From Streptomyces sp. YIM 130001 (GTDB taxonomy: Bacteria > Actinomycetota > Actinomycetes > Streptomycetales > Streptomycetaceae): 64,000 bases of DNA. Positions 25,144 through 33,956 of this stretch are shown here, piece after piece. The notes under the pieces are model-generated. The model did no database searches. It was not told the DNA's origin and saw only the letters and a list, made by a program, of their open reading frames with translations. The stretch spans positions 372,001 to 436,000 of the forward strand of contig NZ_KZ984550.1 in assembly GCF_003574445.1 (NCBI RefSeq). Reading direction: 5' to 3'. Position 1 is the first letter of the stretch; every line of letters begins with the position of its first letter. The translations under genes and the position numbers were made by a program.

Positions 25144-26490
25144 ATGACCGTCAACGGCAATGACGACGTACTGCTTGTCCACGGCGGGACCCCGCTGGAG
25201 GGCGAGATCCGCGTCCGCGGCGCGAAGAACCTGGTCCCCAAGGCCATGGTCGCCGCGCTGCTCGGCAGTGGTCCGAGCCGGCTGCGCAACGTGCCGGACA
25301 TCCGCGACGTCCGCGTCGTACGCGGCCTGCTGCAGCTGCATGGGGTGACCGTCCGCCCCGGCGACGAGCCGGGTGAGCTGATCATGGACCCGTCGCACGT
25401 GGAGAGCGCGAACGTCGCGGACATCGACGCGCACGCCGGCTCCTCGCGGATCCCGATCCTGTTCTGCGGTCCGCTCCTGCACCGGCTCGGCCACGCCTTC
25501 ATCCCGGGGCTCGGCGGCTGTGACATCGGCGGTCGGCCGATCGACTTCCACTTCGAGGTGCTCCGCCAGTTCGGCGCGACGATCGAGAAGCGCGCGGACG
25601 GCCAGTACCTGGAGGCCCCGCAGCGGCTGCGCGGCACCAAGATCGAGCTGCCGTACCCGTCGGTGGGCACGACCGAGCAGGTGCTCCTGACGGCGGTACT
25701 CGCCGAGGGAGTCACCGAGCTGTCGAACGCGGCGGTCGAGCCCGAGATCGAGGACCTCATCTGCGTACTGCAGAAGATGGGCGCGATCATCGCGATGGAC
25801 ACCGACCGGACGATCCGGGTCACCGGTGTCGACCAGCTCGGCGGCTACAACCACGCAGCCCTGCCCGACCGTCTCGAGGCCGCCTCCTGGGCGTCCGCCG
25901 CGCTCGCCACCGAGGGCAACATCTACGTCAAGGGCGCCCAGCAGCGCTCGATGATGACGTTCCTGAACACGTACCGGAAGGTCGGCGGCGCCTTCGAGAT
26001 CGGCGACGAGGGCATCCGCTTCTGGCACCCGGGCGGGAACCTGAAGTCGATAGCGCTGGAGACGGACGTCCACCCGGGCTTCCAGACGGACTGGCAGCAG
26101 CCGCTCGTGGTCGCCCTCACGCAGGCCACCGGCCTGTCGATCGTGCACGAGACGGTGTACGAGTCGCGGCTGGGCTTCACCTCCGCGCTCAATCAGATGG
26201 GCGCCCACATCCAGCTCTACCGCGAATGCCTCGGCGGCAGCGACTGCCGGTTCGGGCAGCGCAACTTCCTGCACTCCGCGGTGGTCAGCGGCCCCACCAA
26301 ACTCCAGGGCGCCGACCTGGTCATTCCCGACCTGCGCGGCGGCTTCTCGTATCTGATCGCGGCGCTCGCGGCGCAGGGCACCTCCCGGGTGCACGGCATC
26401 GACCTGATCAACCGCGGTTACGAGAACTTCATGGACAAGCTCATGGAACTCGGCGCGAAGGTCGAACTGCCGGGCGGCGCGCTGGTGTAG
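25144..26490 (+). CDS. murA: UDP-N-acetylglucosamine 1-carboxyvinyltransferase
   Basis: First committed step of peptidoglycan synthesis: transfers enolpyruvate from PEP to UDP-GlcNAc in the cytoplasm. 448 residues. The N-terminal RVRGAKNLVPKAMVAALL block matches the family GAKNxxLP region. The catalytic loop cysteine, target of fosfomycin, is Cys126 in LGGCDIGGRPIDFHF. GFQTDWQQPLVVALTQATG is the usual C-terminal active-site segment. ATG 25144 fits the family N-terminus; the frame is open further upstream. Ends in a very strong terminator. An intact Cys suggests fosfomycin sensitivity of the enzyme itself. Confidence 0.95.
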   Translation: MTVNGNDDVLLVHGGTPLEGEIRVRGAKNLVPKAMVAALLGSGPSRLRNVPDIRDVRVVRGLLQLHGVTVRPGDEPGELIMDPSHVESANVADIDAHAGSSRIPILFCGPLLHRLGHAFIPGLGGCDIGGRPIDFHFEVLRQFGATIEKRADGQYLEAPQRLRGTKIELPYPSVGTTEQVLLTAVLAEGVTELSNAAVEPEIEDLICVLQKMGAIIAMDTDRTIRVTGVDQLGGYNHAALPDRLEAASWASAALATEGNIYVKGAQQRSMMTFLNTYRKVGGAFEIGDEGIRFWHPGGNLKSIALETDVHPGFQTDWQQPLVVALTQATGLSIVHETVYESRLGFTSALNQMGAHIQLYRECLGGSDCRFGQRNFLHSAVVSGPTKLQGADLVIPDLRGGFSYLIAALAAQGTSRVHGIDLINRGYENFMDKLMELGAKVELPGGALV

Positions 26491-26504
26491 CGCCTCGTCA
26501 CCTC

Positions 26505-26555
26505 ACGACGAACGGCGTCGTCCCGCAGCTCGTGCGGGACGACGCCGTTCGTCGT
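26505..26555. terminator. 23-bp perfect terminator hairpin after murA
   Basis: Perfect inverted repeat with arms 26505-26527 and 26533-26555 and a five-base loop. It lies between the murA stop and the converging phosphodiesterase gene stop at 26570, serving both directions. Confidence 0.88.
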
Positions 26556-26569
26556 ACGAAGGCGCTCCG

Positions 26570-27526
26570 CTAGCCGACCGAGAAGGTCGTGAGGACCGCC
26601 GCGTGGTCCGTGGGCCAGGCGTTGTCGGCCTGGTCCGGGTACGGCGCCGGGTCGCCATCGACGATCACCGAGGAGTCCTGGACACCGAGTCCGCTGCCCG
26701 CGTAGGTGATGAAGTCGATCCGGTCCTGCGGTTCGACCTCCCCCGTGGAGCCGTCGTGGTTCGGGTAGATCGGCGACCAGGTGGTGGCCGGGTCGGCGGC
26801 CGGGTCCGGGTGCGCCTGGCGGTAGGAGTCCGTCATCCCCGCGTCGGCGACGATCTTCGTGGCGGGCCAGTCGACCTGTCCGTATCCGCAGTGCTGGTTG
26901 GCGTCCGTCCAGTCCAGGTGCGAGGGCGAGTTGAAGTCACCTACGAGGAGTACCGGGGTGGTGTCGGCGTCCGCGATCTTCCCCTTCAGCTTCTCGGCGA
27001 GCTCGGTCGCCTGGCCGGTACGGCCCGACTCCGCCTCCCGCTCCATGATCGTGTCGACCGGCATCTGGTCGAAGCAGGCGTCGTAGGGCCCGTACGGGGT
27101 GTAGCCGAGGTGAGCCGTCCACAACTCGACCTCCTGGCCGGTGGATTCGTCGATCCGGATACGCACGCCCGCCCCCGCGCCGCCGCCGATGGTCTCGGCG
27201 TCGGAGGTGATCGGGTGCCGGCTGATCACGCCGAGGCTGCCGTCGGACTGCCAGTGGTCCCAGCCGAGCCGCTCGGCGAGATCCTTCGCCGCGTGGCCCG
27301 AGGTCTCCTGGAGGCCCACGACGTCCGGCCGGTGCTTCTCGATGACGGCGACCTGCTTGTCCAGGCCGTCGTTCACCTGGGCGCCGCCGTGCCAGAGGTT
27401 CATGGTGAGGACGCGCAGTTCACCCGCCGCGGCCCGGTCCGGTCCGGCCTGTGCGGAGGCGGTGGTGGTCGCGGCGGCCACTGCGGTGGCGGCCACGGTC
27501 AGGAAGATGCGCCGTGTGACGGTCAC
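26570..27526 (-). CDS. Tat-exported endonuclease/exonuclease/phosphatase family enzyme
   Basis: A 318-residue phosphoesterase of the EEP superfamily. The N-terminus TRRIFLTVAATAVAA is a twin-arginine signal, so the folded enzyme is exported. Active-site motifs: TMNLWHGG, VGLQETSG (metal-binding Glu), VGDFNSPSHLDW (Asp-Asn), and the C-terminal WPTDHAAV (Asp-His). These fit phosphodiesterases acting on lipids, sugars or nucleic acids. GTG 27526 has AAGGAG 11 bases upstream; a GTG at 27538 abuts the same site and is less likely. It starts only 37 bases after the ABC ATPase gene, so it is the last gene of that operon and probably liberates an extracellular phosphate-containing substrate for the importer. 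Confidence 0.88.
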   Translation of the reverse strand: MTVTRRIFLTVAATAVAAATTTASAQAGPDRAAAGELRVLTMNLWHGGAQVNDGLDKQVAVIEKHRPDVVGLQETSGHAAKDLAERLGWDHWQSDGSLGVISRHPITSDAETIGGGAGAGVRIRIDESTGQEVELWTAHLGYTPYGPYDACFDQMPVDTIMEREAESGRTGQATELAEKLKGKIADADTTPVLLVGDFNSPSHLDWTDANQHCGYGQVDWPATKIVADAGMTDSYRQAHPDPAADPATTWSPIYPNHDGSTGEVEPQDRIDFITYAGSGLGVQDSSVIVDGDPAPYPDQADNAWPTDHAAVLTTFSVG

Positions 27527-27563
27527 GAGGTAGGTCACTCCTTGTGGACGGTACGGGGCCGGG

Positions 27564-28628
27564 TCAGGACTGTCCGGACACGGCCTGGGCGACGAGCACG
27601 GACTTGTCGTGCGGTGTGATGGTGCAACGGGAGCCCGGGGCAAGGCCGTCGGCGTCCCTGCTGGACAGGTCGGCCTTGACGGACGTACCGGACTCGGTGG
27701 TCAGCAGGAGTCGTGTGGTCGCGCCGAGGAAGGTCGCGACACGCACGGTGGCCGGCTCGCCCGCGCCGTCCGGGCCCGCCACAGCGAGGCCCTCGGGCCG
27801 CAGCAGTACGTCGACCTCGGTCCCGGCGGCGTACTCCCGTTCGCCGTGGGCGGGCAGCCGGCGGCCGAGGAGCTCGACGGTGCTGCCGTCGCTCATGACG
27901 GCCGGCAGCCGGTTCATGGTGCCGACGAACTCGGCGACGAAGGGCGTGGCCGGGCGGTCGTACAACTCGCTGGGAGCGGCGCACTGTTCGAGCCGGCCGT
28001 CCTTCATCACGGCGACGCGGTCCGCCATGGACAGCGCCTCCTCCTGGTCGTGGGTGACGAAGACGGTGGTGATGCCGAGTTCGAGCTGGATCCGGCGGAT
28101 CTCCTCGCGGAGGTTGAGCCGGACCTTGGCGTCGAGCGCGGACAGCGGCTCGTCGAGGAGCAGCACCTTGGGCCGTACGGCGAGGGCTCGCGCGAGGGCG
28201 ACGCGCTGCTGCTGACCTCCGGAGAGCTGGTGCGGGTAGGCACCCGCGCGCCCGGGGAGGCCGACGAGTTCGAGCAACTCCTGGGCACGGGAGGCACGTT
28301 CGCTCGGCGAGGCGCCGCGGACGCGAAGGCCGTAGCCGACGTTCTCGGCCGCGGTCATGTTCGGGAAGAGGCTGTACGACTGGAACACCATGCCGATGTC
28401 GCGCCGGTGGGCGGGCACCGCGGTGACGTCCTGGCCGTCCATGAGCAGTTCGCCGCTGTCGGCGGACTCGAAGCCCGCGATGATGCGCAGGGCGGTGGTC
28501 TTGCCGCAGCCGGACGGGCCGAGCAGCGCGACCAGTTCGCCGGCGGCGATGTCCAGGTCGAGCCCGGTGAGGGCCGTCGTGGAGCCGAACTCCCGGCGCA
28601 ATTGCTTGAGTTGCACGGGGACGGTCAT
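27564..28628 (-). CDS. ABC transporter ATP-binding protein (phosphonate/polyamine/iron class)
   Basis: Cytoplasmic ATPase of 354 residues powering the adjacent importer. Walker A is GPSGCGKTT (37-45), the Q-loop lies in VFQSYSLFPNMTAAENV, the ABC signature is LSGGQQQR, and Walker B is LLLDEPLSALDAK, followed by the H-loop VFVTHDQEEALSMADR. A C-terminal TOBE-like domain (about 240-354) is typical of PotA/FbpC/PhnT proteins. ATG overlaps the upstream permease stop (ATGA). Fourth gene of the transport operon. Confidence 0.92.
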   Translation of the reverse strand: MTVPVQLKQLRREFGSTTALTGLDLDIAAGELVALLGPSGCGKTTALRIIAGFESADSGELLMDGQDVTAVPAHRRDIGMVFQSYSLFPNMTAAENVGYGLRVRGASPSERASRAQELLELVGLPGRAGAYPHQLSGGQQQRVALARALAVRPKVLLLDEPLSALDAKVRLNLREEIRRIQLELGITTVFVTHDQEEALSMADRVAVMKDGRLEQCAAPSELYDRPATPFVAEFVGTMNRLPAVMSDGSTVELLGRRLPAHGEREYAAGTEVDVLLRPEGLAVAGPDGAGEPATVRVATFLGATTRLLLTTESGTSVKADLSSRDADGLAPGSRCTITPHDKSVLVAQAVSGQS

Positions 28629-29434
28629 GAGGTCTTCCTTTGCTTGCGGGTGCGCCCGCCGGCGAGCGCGGTGAGCAGGAGCAGCAGCCCCCAGGTGACG
28701 AGCAGGCTGAGCATCGCCGCGGCGACGGACAGCTGGGCCTCGCTGTCGCCGGCCTCGACCATCCACACGGCGAACGGCCGGAAGCCGAGCACCGAGGCGA
28801 CCGAGAACTCGCCGAGCACCATGGCCAGGCTGAGCACCGCGCCGCCCGTCACGGCCTGCCGCAGATTGGGCGCCACGACCTGCCACAGGGTCTGTACCCG
28901 GGAGGCACCGAGGCTGCGTGAGGCCTCCACCAGGACCCGCAGATCGACGGCGCGCAGGCCGGCGTCGAGCGAGCGGTAGAGGAACGGCAGCGACATCACC
29001 GTGTAGACGATGACCAGGATCAGCGGGAAGTCCGGGTTGATGAGCGCCTGGAACGTCCCGTACAGCGGCGTGGCCGCCAGGTCCTGCTGCCAGGCGAGCA
29101 CCGAGGTGACGCCGGCGACCAGGGCGATGGGAGGTACGACGAGCGGCATCATGCAGAGCGTCTCGACGGTCCGGCGCAGCTTCGGCAGTCGCAGCGAGAC
29201 GGCGACCATGGTGGGCACCATCAGGAGCAGCCCGAGTACGACGGTGGCGAACCCGATGAGTACCGAGAGCGTCAGGCTGGTGATCAACCCTTCGGAGCCG
29301 AGGCCCTTGGTGTACGCCTCGAAGCTGATGCCGTCGCTGTCGTCGATCGTGAACCACAGGGAGGCCGCGATCGGGACCAGGAAGTAGAGCGCGGCGACCG
29401 TGAGGACGGGCGCTCGGGTGTTCAGCCGAGCCAT
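28625..29434 (-). CDS. ABC transporter permease, second subunit
   Basis: A 269-residue inner-membrane subunit with about six transmembrane helices. The EAA-loop, which contacts the ATPase, is visible at LVEASRSLGASRVQTLWQVV (EASrsLGAs...). It is a PotC/PhnV-like permease of the binding-protein-dependent class. It overlaps the first permease gene by 13 bases and the ATPase gene by four, showing tight operon packing. Pairs with the upstream permease to form the channel. Confidence 0.91.
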   Translation of the reverse strand: MARLNTRAPVLTVAALYFLVPIAASLWFTIDDSDGISFEAYTKGLGSEGLITSLTLSVLIGFATVVLGLLLMVPTMVAVSLRLPKLRRTVETLCMMPLVVPPIALVAGVTSVLAWQQDLAATPLYGTFQALINPDFPLILVIVYTVMSLPFLYRSLDAGLRAVDLRVLVEASRSLGASRVQTLWQVVAPNLRQAVTGGAVLSLAMVLGEFSVASVLGFRPFAVWMVEAGDSEAQLSVAAAMLSLLVTWGLLLLLTALAGGRTRKQRKTS

Positions 29435-30360
29435 CGGGCACTCCTGCGCTGCAGCGGGATCTGGACGGCCATCACGAGCAGCGCGACCACCACCATGTTG
29501 AGGCTCATGGCGAGCGCGAGATTCTCCTGGCCGGCCAGGACGTTGCCGTTGAGGGCGTTGGCGATCTGGATGGTGATCAGCTCGACGGAGCCGCCGACGA
29601 GGACGGCGGCGGTGGCGTGCGAGGCGAAGGCGGTGCCGAACATCAGGACCGCGCCGCCGAGCAGCGAGGGCGTCAGGACCGGGACACCGATGTGCCGCCA
29701 GAACTGCCCGCGGGTGGCGCCGCAGGAGGCCGCGGCCTCCCGCCACTGGCTCCGCAGCCCGTCGAGGGCGGGCAGCACGGTGACCACCATCAGCGGAATC
29801 ATGAAGTACAGGTACGCGAGCACCAGACCGGTGAAGGTGTACAGGCTGAACCCGGTCGATCCGAGCGAGAGCAGCTTGGTGAGCGTGCCGGTGGTGCCGA
29901 GGGTGGCGATGAACGCGAACGCGAGGGGCGCGCCGGAGAAGTTGGCGAACACGCCGCAGGCGGAGACGACGGCCCGGCGCAGTGCGGGCCGCTTGGACGC
30001 GACCAGGGCCTGGGCGACGACGGTTCCGGCGAGGGTCGCCAACAGGGCTGTGAGCAGGGACAGTTCGAGGCTGCGCGCCAGGCCCCCGGCATAGACGCCG
30101 GACAGTGATCCGGTGACGTTGTCGGTGGTGAACACGGTCGCCCCGGTCGTCGGGTCGACCGCGGTGAACGCGCCGTACGCCATGGTCCCCGCGGGCAGTC
30201 CGAAGCCGACCGCGAGGAAGACGAAGAACGGGACGACGGCGAGCCAGCGGGCCCGGCCCCGGCGCACGGGCCGGCGCCGGGATCCGGGTGCCGGGGCGGG
30301 CGCCGCGGCCTCGGCAGGCGCCTCGGCCACGGTCTGGACAGCTTGTTCTGCCATGGTCAT
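29422..30360 (-). CDS. ABC transporter permease, first subunit
   Basis: A 312-residue permease with a Pro/Ala-rich cytoplasmic N-terminus (about 1-35) and six hydrophobic helices. The EAA-type coupling loop is REAAASCGATRGQFWRHIGV. The class is PotB/PhnU-like. ATG 30360 overlaps the binding-protein stop by four bases; an in-frame ATG at 30354 is an alternative. The start context within the overlap argues for translational coupling to the binding protein. Confidence 0.91.
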   Translation of the reverse strand: MTMAEQAVQTVAEAPAEAAAPAPAPGSRRRPVRRGRARWLAVVPFFVFLAVGFGLPAGTMAYGAFTAVDPTTGATVFTTDNVTGSLSGVYAGGLARSLELSLLTALLATLAGTVVAQALVASKRPALRRAVVSACGVFANFSGAPLAFAFIATLGTTGTLTKLLSLGSTGFSLYTFTGLVLAYLYFMIPLMVVTVLPALDGLRSQWREAAASCGATRGQFWRHIGVPVLTPSLLGGAVLMFGTAFASHATAAVLVGGSVELITIQIANALNGNVLAGQENLALAMSLNMVVVALLVMAVQIPLQRRSARWLG

Positions 30361-31511
30361 CCGACCGCCTTGCCCCAGCCCTGCACGACCTTCTCCTTGG
30401 CGTCGGCCTCCTGCTCGGTGCTGGCCGACTTCGGGGTGCCGGAGACGTCGGGGAGCTTGTCGGCGGAGGCCTTGTCGGCGGTGCCATCCTTCTCCATCGG
30501 CTCGAGGAGAGCCGGGCGGGAGTAGCCCTTCAGCCAGATGTTCTGGCCCTCGGGGCTGTAGATGAACTCGAGCCACAGGCGGGCGGCGGCCGGGTGCGGG
30601 GCGTACTTGTTGACGCCCTGGTTGTAGTAGAGCGAGTACTGACCGTCGGAGGGGACGGTGACCTTCCAGTCGACTCCCTTGGCCTTGAGCTTGTCGCCGT
30701 AGCCGAGGTTGAGGTAGTCCCAGTCGATCGAGATCGGGGTCTCGCCCTTCTGGATGGTGGCGAGGGTCGACTCGGCGGGGACGTAATTGCCCTTGGCCTT
30801 CAGCTTCTTGAAGAAGTCGAGGCCGGGCTGGATGTCGTCGAGCGAGCCGCCGTCGGCCAGCGAGGCGGCGAAGACCGCGGAGAGCGCGGAGCTGGATTCG
30901 GTCGGATTGCCGTTCAGGGCGACCTTGTTCTTGTACTGCGGCTTCAGGAGGTCCTTGAAGGTCTCGGGGCACTCCTTGACGGCCTTGGCGTCGCAGCCGA
31001 TCGAGATGTAGCCGCCGTAGTTGTTGAGGAACGACCCGTCGGCCTGCTTCTGCTCGTCGGGGATCGAGTCCCAGCCCTTGACCTTGTACGGGGCGAGGAG
31101 CTTCTTGGCCTTGGCGTCCTGCATGTACGCGGTGCCGAGGTCGAGGGCGTCGACGGCGCGGTCCTGGCCCTTGCGCTTGGCGGCGGCGTTCAGGGCCTGC
31201 TGGCTGCTGCCGCCGGGGTTCTCGTTGTTGACCTTGATGCCGTACTTCTTCTCGAAGGCCGCGATCATCTCGCCGTAGTTGGCCCAGTCGGGCGCCAGGG
31301 CGTAGACGTTCAGCTTGCCTTCCTTCTTCGCCGCCTCGACCAGCTTGTCCAGGCCGCCGAGATCGGCCACCGAACCCGCCTTGCCGGCCTCGCTGCTCTG
31401 TGCGTCGGCGGTGGGCGCCGAGCCGCAGCCGGCTGCTGTCGCGACCACGGCGAGTGCGCAGGCGGCGGCTGCCACAGCGCGCCGGGTCACACGGGGACGG
31501 GATGCCTTCAC
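30357..31511 (-). CDS. ABC transporter substrate-binding lipoprotein (2-aminoethylphosphonate/polyamine-like)
   Basis: A 384-residue extracellular binding protein. The signal ends in a lipobox VVATAAGCGS. The mature protein is a type-1/6 solute-binding fold: GKLNVYALAPDWANYGEMIA, FEKKYGIKVNNENPGGSSQQ (the N-terminal lobe seen in AEP, Fe3+ and thiamine binders), and ETPISIDWDYLNLGYG. GTG 31511 was chosen for GGAG eight bases upstream. It heads the operon SBP-permease-permease-ATPase-phosphodiesterase. The ligand is inferred to be a phosphate- or phosphonate-containing small molecule from gene context only; polyamine or iron cannot be excluded. Confidence 0.88.
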   Translation of the reverse strand: MKASRPRVTRRAVAAAACALAVVATAAGCGSAPTADAQSSEAGKAGSVADLGGLDKLVEAAKKEGKLNVYALAPDWANYGEMIAAFEKKYGIKVNNENPGGSSQQALNAAAKRKGQDRAVDALDLGTAYMQDAKAKKLLAPYKVKGWDSIPDEQKQADGSFLNNYGGYISIGCDAKAVKECPETFKDLLKPQYKNKVALNGNPTESSSALSAVFAASLADGGSLDDIQPGLDFFKKLKAKGNYVPAESTLATIQKGETPISIDWDYLNLGYGDKLKAKGVDWKVTVPSDGQYSLYYNQGVNKYAPHPAAARLWLEFIYSPEGQNIWLKGYSRPALLEPMEKDGTADKASADKLPDVSGTPKSASTEQEADAKEKVVQGWGKAVG

Positions 31512-31814
31512 GATGGTTACTCCTGGATCTTCGGGATGCCACCTGTATGGACAAGCAACGTCAGTAAGCCGGACGAAGATAACCGCCGAACGCCCCTCAG
31601 GTAAAGCTTCGGTGTAATAAAAACCCCAGGTCATAAGCGTTATAAAGAGATGCGTTTACCGACACAGGGAGCGGAAAGACGCATGGCCCACCCGCTGAGA
31701 CCTGTACACAGCTGCGCACAACCAGAGATGCGTACGGCCTGGTCCGGATGGCATGATCCAGGCCCCGGGCCACCGCCCGGACCCACCCATCAGCACGGCT
31801 CCTCGAGGAGACAA
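31512..31814. other. Divergent control region between ABC operon and GntR regulator
   Basis: 303 bases of comparatively AT-rich DNA with both promoters. It contains the candidate regulator site at 31543-31554 and a CCTGG/CCAGG inverted pair at 31738-31762. No gene is seen. Confidence 0.6.
31543..31554. promoter_or_regulatory. Candidate GntR/UTRA operator
   Basis: CTGTATGGACAA resembles the UTRA-type GntR core TTGTATAGACAA at 10 of 12 positions, with a TGT/ACA dyad. It lies 32 bases upstream of the binding-protein start, where a bound repressor would block the ABC operon. Inferred from pattern only. Confidence 0.45.
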
Positions 31815-32567
31815 GTGACCCGACGGCACGAGCACATCGCCGACGAGCTGCGCCGCGCCATCGCCGAAGGCCGCCACCCGGTGGGCGCGGCCCTGCCCTC
31901 GGAGTCCGAACTCGCCGCCGAACACGGCGTATCGCGCGGCACGCTCCGGCAGGCCTTCGGCACACTGCAGGCGGAGGGCCTGATCGGCTCCCGGCAGGGT
32001 GCCCGGCGCGTGGTCCTGTCGACCACGCCCAGCCAGAGCTTCACCGAACTGCGCAGCTTCGCTCAGTGGGCGAGGGCCGGTGGCCGCACCCCGGGCGGCC
32101 TGGTGCTCGACAGTCGCCGCGCACCGGCCACCGAGGCAGAGGCCGGACTGCTCCAACTCACCCCGGGCGACGAGGTCCTGCACATCCTGCGCATCCGCAC
32201 CCTGGACGACAGCCCGGTCCTGCTGGAACGCACGGTGTACGCGGGCTGGGCCGCCGATCCGGTCGAACGGCTGCCCGCCGACTGCGAGTCGGTCACCCAG
32301 CACCTCCGGGACACCGTCGACCTGGTCATGTCCCACGGCGAGCACCACCTCGACGCGGTCGCCGCAGGCACCGTGGACGCACGGGAGTTGGGCGTGCGCC
32401 GCGGCTCCCCGCTGCTCAGGGTGCGCCGCACCACGACCACCCTCGAGGGCCGCCCCGTGGAGACCTCGGACGACCGCTACCGGCCCGGCTCCGTCGTCTT
32501 CACCGTCCGCAACTCGGTGCAGGCCAACCCGCTCGCCCGCACCACTCCCGACCGCCCCGCACCGTGA
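31815..32567 (+). CDS. GntR family (HutC/UTRA) transcriptional regulator
   Basis: A 250-residue regulator. The winged helix occupies residues about 1-70 (EHIADELRRAIAEGRHPVGA, then SELAAEHGVSRGTLRQAFGT). The UTRA ligand-binding domain follows from about 80 to 235 (LQLTPGDEVLHILRIRTLDD and VLLERTVYAGWA). GTG 31815 has GGAG six bases upstream. UTRA regulators commonly sense phosphorylated or amino-sugar-like ligands, which fits control of the divergent ABC operon and the HAD gene 11 bases downstream. Confidence 0.92.
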   Translation: MTRRHEHIADELRRAIAEGRHPVGAALPSESELAAEHGVSRGTLRQAFGTLQAEGLIGSRQGARRVVLSTTPSQSFTELRSFAQWARAGGRTPGGLVLDSRRAPATEAEAGLLQLTPGDEVLHILRIRTLDDSPVLLERTVYAGWAADPVERLPADCESVTQHLRDTVDLVMSHGEHHLDAVAAGTVDARELGVRRGSPLLRVRRTTTTLEGRPVETSDDRYRPGSVVFTVRNSVQANPLARTTPDRPAP

Positions 32568-32578
32568 GGACCCCCGCG

Positions 32579-33238
32579 ATGCCATCCGCGCCCCGTACCC
32601 TCGACCGGCCCGCCGCGCTCCTGTGCGACATGGACGGGACCCTGGTCGACACCGAACACGCCTGGCTGGAGACGGTCGCCGACTTCCTGCGCGCCCAGGG
32701 CTCCCCGGCCGACGCCCCGGTGCTCGCACCGTTCGCGGGCGCCGCCGTGGCCGATGCCGCGGATCACCTCGTACGCAGCGGACTGACCACCCGTACGGCC
32801 GCGGAGAGTTGCGCCGTGCTGGACCGGGAGTTCACCGCGCGGGTGGCGTGCGGCGTCACCGTGCAGCCGGGCGCGCTGCGACTGCTCGACCGCGCGCGTG
32901 AACTCGGCGTCCCCACCGCCCTGGTGACGGCATCGGAACGGCATGTGGCCGATCTGGTGCTGCGCGCGCTCGGCGCGCACCGCTTCGACGCCTCGGTCAC
33001 CTCGGGCGAGTCGGAGCGCGGCAAGCCGCACCCGGACCCGTATCTCACCGCCGCCGCCCTGCTCGATGTCGACACGGCGGACTGTCTGGCGGTCGAGGAC
33101 ACCCCCACCGGCGCCGCTGCGGCCCTCGCGGCCGGCTGCCGGCTGCTCGCCGTACCGTCGGTCCCCGGCATCTCCCCCGGGCCGCGTACGACCCTGGTCG
33201 ACTCCCTGGAAGAAGTCACCCTGCTGGGACCCGCCTGA
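32579..33238 (+). CDS. HAD superfamily (subfamily IA) phosphatase
   Basis: A 219-residue phosphohydrolase. Motif I is LLCDMDGTLVDTE with nucleophile Asp17 and Asp19. Motif II is ALVTAS. Motif III is the Lys in RGKPHPDPYL. Motif IV is CLAVEDTPTGAAAALAAG. The cap is helical, as in beta-phosphoglucomutase or phosphonoacetaldehyde hydrolase relatives. ATG 32579 is preceded by GAGGA. It starts 11 bases after the GntR stop and is cotranscribed, so it probably dephosphorylates the compound brought in by the divergent importer. It ends at a strong hairpin. Confidence 0.88.
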   Translation: MPSAPRTLDRPAALLCDMDGTLVDTEHAWLETVADFLRAQGSPADAPVLAPFAGAAVADAADHLVRSGLTTRTAAESCAVLDREFTARVACGVTVQPGALRLLDRARELGVPTALVTASERHVADLVLRALGAHRFDASVTSGESERGKPHPDPYLTAAALLDVDTADCLAVEDTPTGAAAALAAGCRLLAVPSVPGISPGPRTTLVDSLEEVTLLGPA

Positions 33239-33275
33239 CGGCACAGCAGAGCCCCGCACACGGCGTCCGCACACA

Positions 33276-33317
33276 CAGGAGGGCGGCACCCGGAGTGATC
33301 CGGGTGCCGCCCTCCTG
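33276..33317. terminator. 19-bp perfect terminator between HAD gene and hup
   Basis: Arms 33276-33294 and 33299-33317 are perfectly complementary around loop GTGA. Shared by the plus-strand HAD gene and the converging HU gene. Confidence 0.88.
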
Positions 33318-33331
33318 AGGCTTCGGGTGTG

Positions 33332-33613
33332 TTACTTGCCCTTGGCCGCTTCCTTGAGCTTCGAGCCCGCGGAAACCTTCACGCTGTAGCCGGCCGGGAT
33401 GTTGATCGGCTCGCCGGTCTGCGGGTTCCGGGCGGTGCGAGCGGCACGGTGCGTGCGCTCGAAGGTCAGGAAGCCGGGGATGGTGACCTTCTCGTCGCCC
33501 TTGGCAACGATCTCGCCGACGGTCTCGGCGAACGCGGCCAGCACGGCGTCGGCGTCCTTGCGGGTCACCTCTGCGCGGTCGGCCAGCGCGGCCACCAGCT
33601 CACTGCGGTTCAT
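33332..33613 (-). CDS. hup: HU family DNA-binding protein
   Basis: A 93-residue nucleoid protein of the short HU type (HupA-like, without the lysine-rich tail of HupS). The family signature is VTIPGFLTFERTHRAARTAR, followed by the DNA-bending arm RNPQTGEPINIPAGYSVKV. ATG 33613. I recall this gene beside murA in S. coelicolor, whereas here seven genes lie between them. Binds and bends DNA without strong sequence preference. Confidence 0.95.
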   Translation of the reverse strand: MNRSELVAALADRAEVTRKDADAVLAAFAETVGEIVAKGDEKVTIPGFLTFERTHRAARTARNPQTGEPINIPAGYSVKVSAGSKLKEAAKGK

Positions 33614-33956
33614 GTTTGTACTCCCGTGTTCTTCGTGCCGTTAAGGCGTGCCACGCGGTCGTCCCGCATGTCGAGCACCAGCTGAGCCGATGCTGCCAGG
33701 GGCCCTGGAGGTCCCCGGACCCGGGTCCCTTCGTAGACCCACGCGCCCAGAGAGGCATCCTGCCCCCACGTACGGTGGTAAGGCCAATCCGGCACCCGCG
33801 GGAGTCACACGAAAAGCGCCACACGACAAAATCGGTGACACTCCGTCCACTCCCGGCGGCTGACCGCTGGACTATTGGGCGGGGCTGCCCGCAACCCTAG
33901 AGGGCCACGCGGGGACATGGGTCCTGCGACGCGCCGCCGGAATGCGGTGCAACGCG
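33614..33956. other. Upstream region of hup
   Basis: 343 bases between malic enzyme stop and hup start, both minus. It should hold the hup promoter and leader. No convincing ORF or structured RNA is recognised. Confidence 0.5.

Noticed and set aside
32577..33238. Larger plus-strand frame beginning near 32066 as the HAD gene
   Set aside because: The part before 32579 is out of frame with and overlaps the GntR regulator, and the HAD motif I begins just after ATG 32579.
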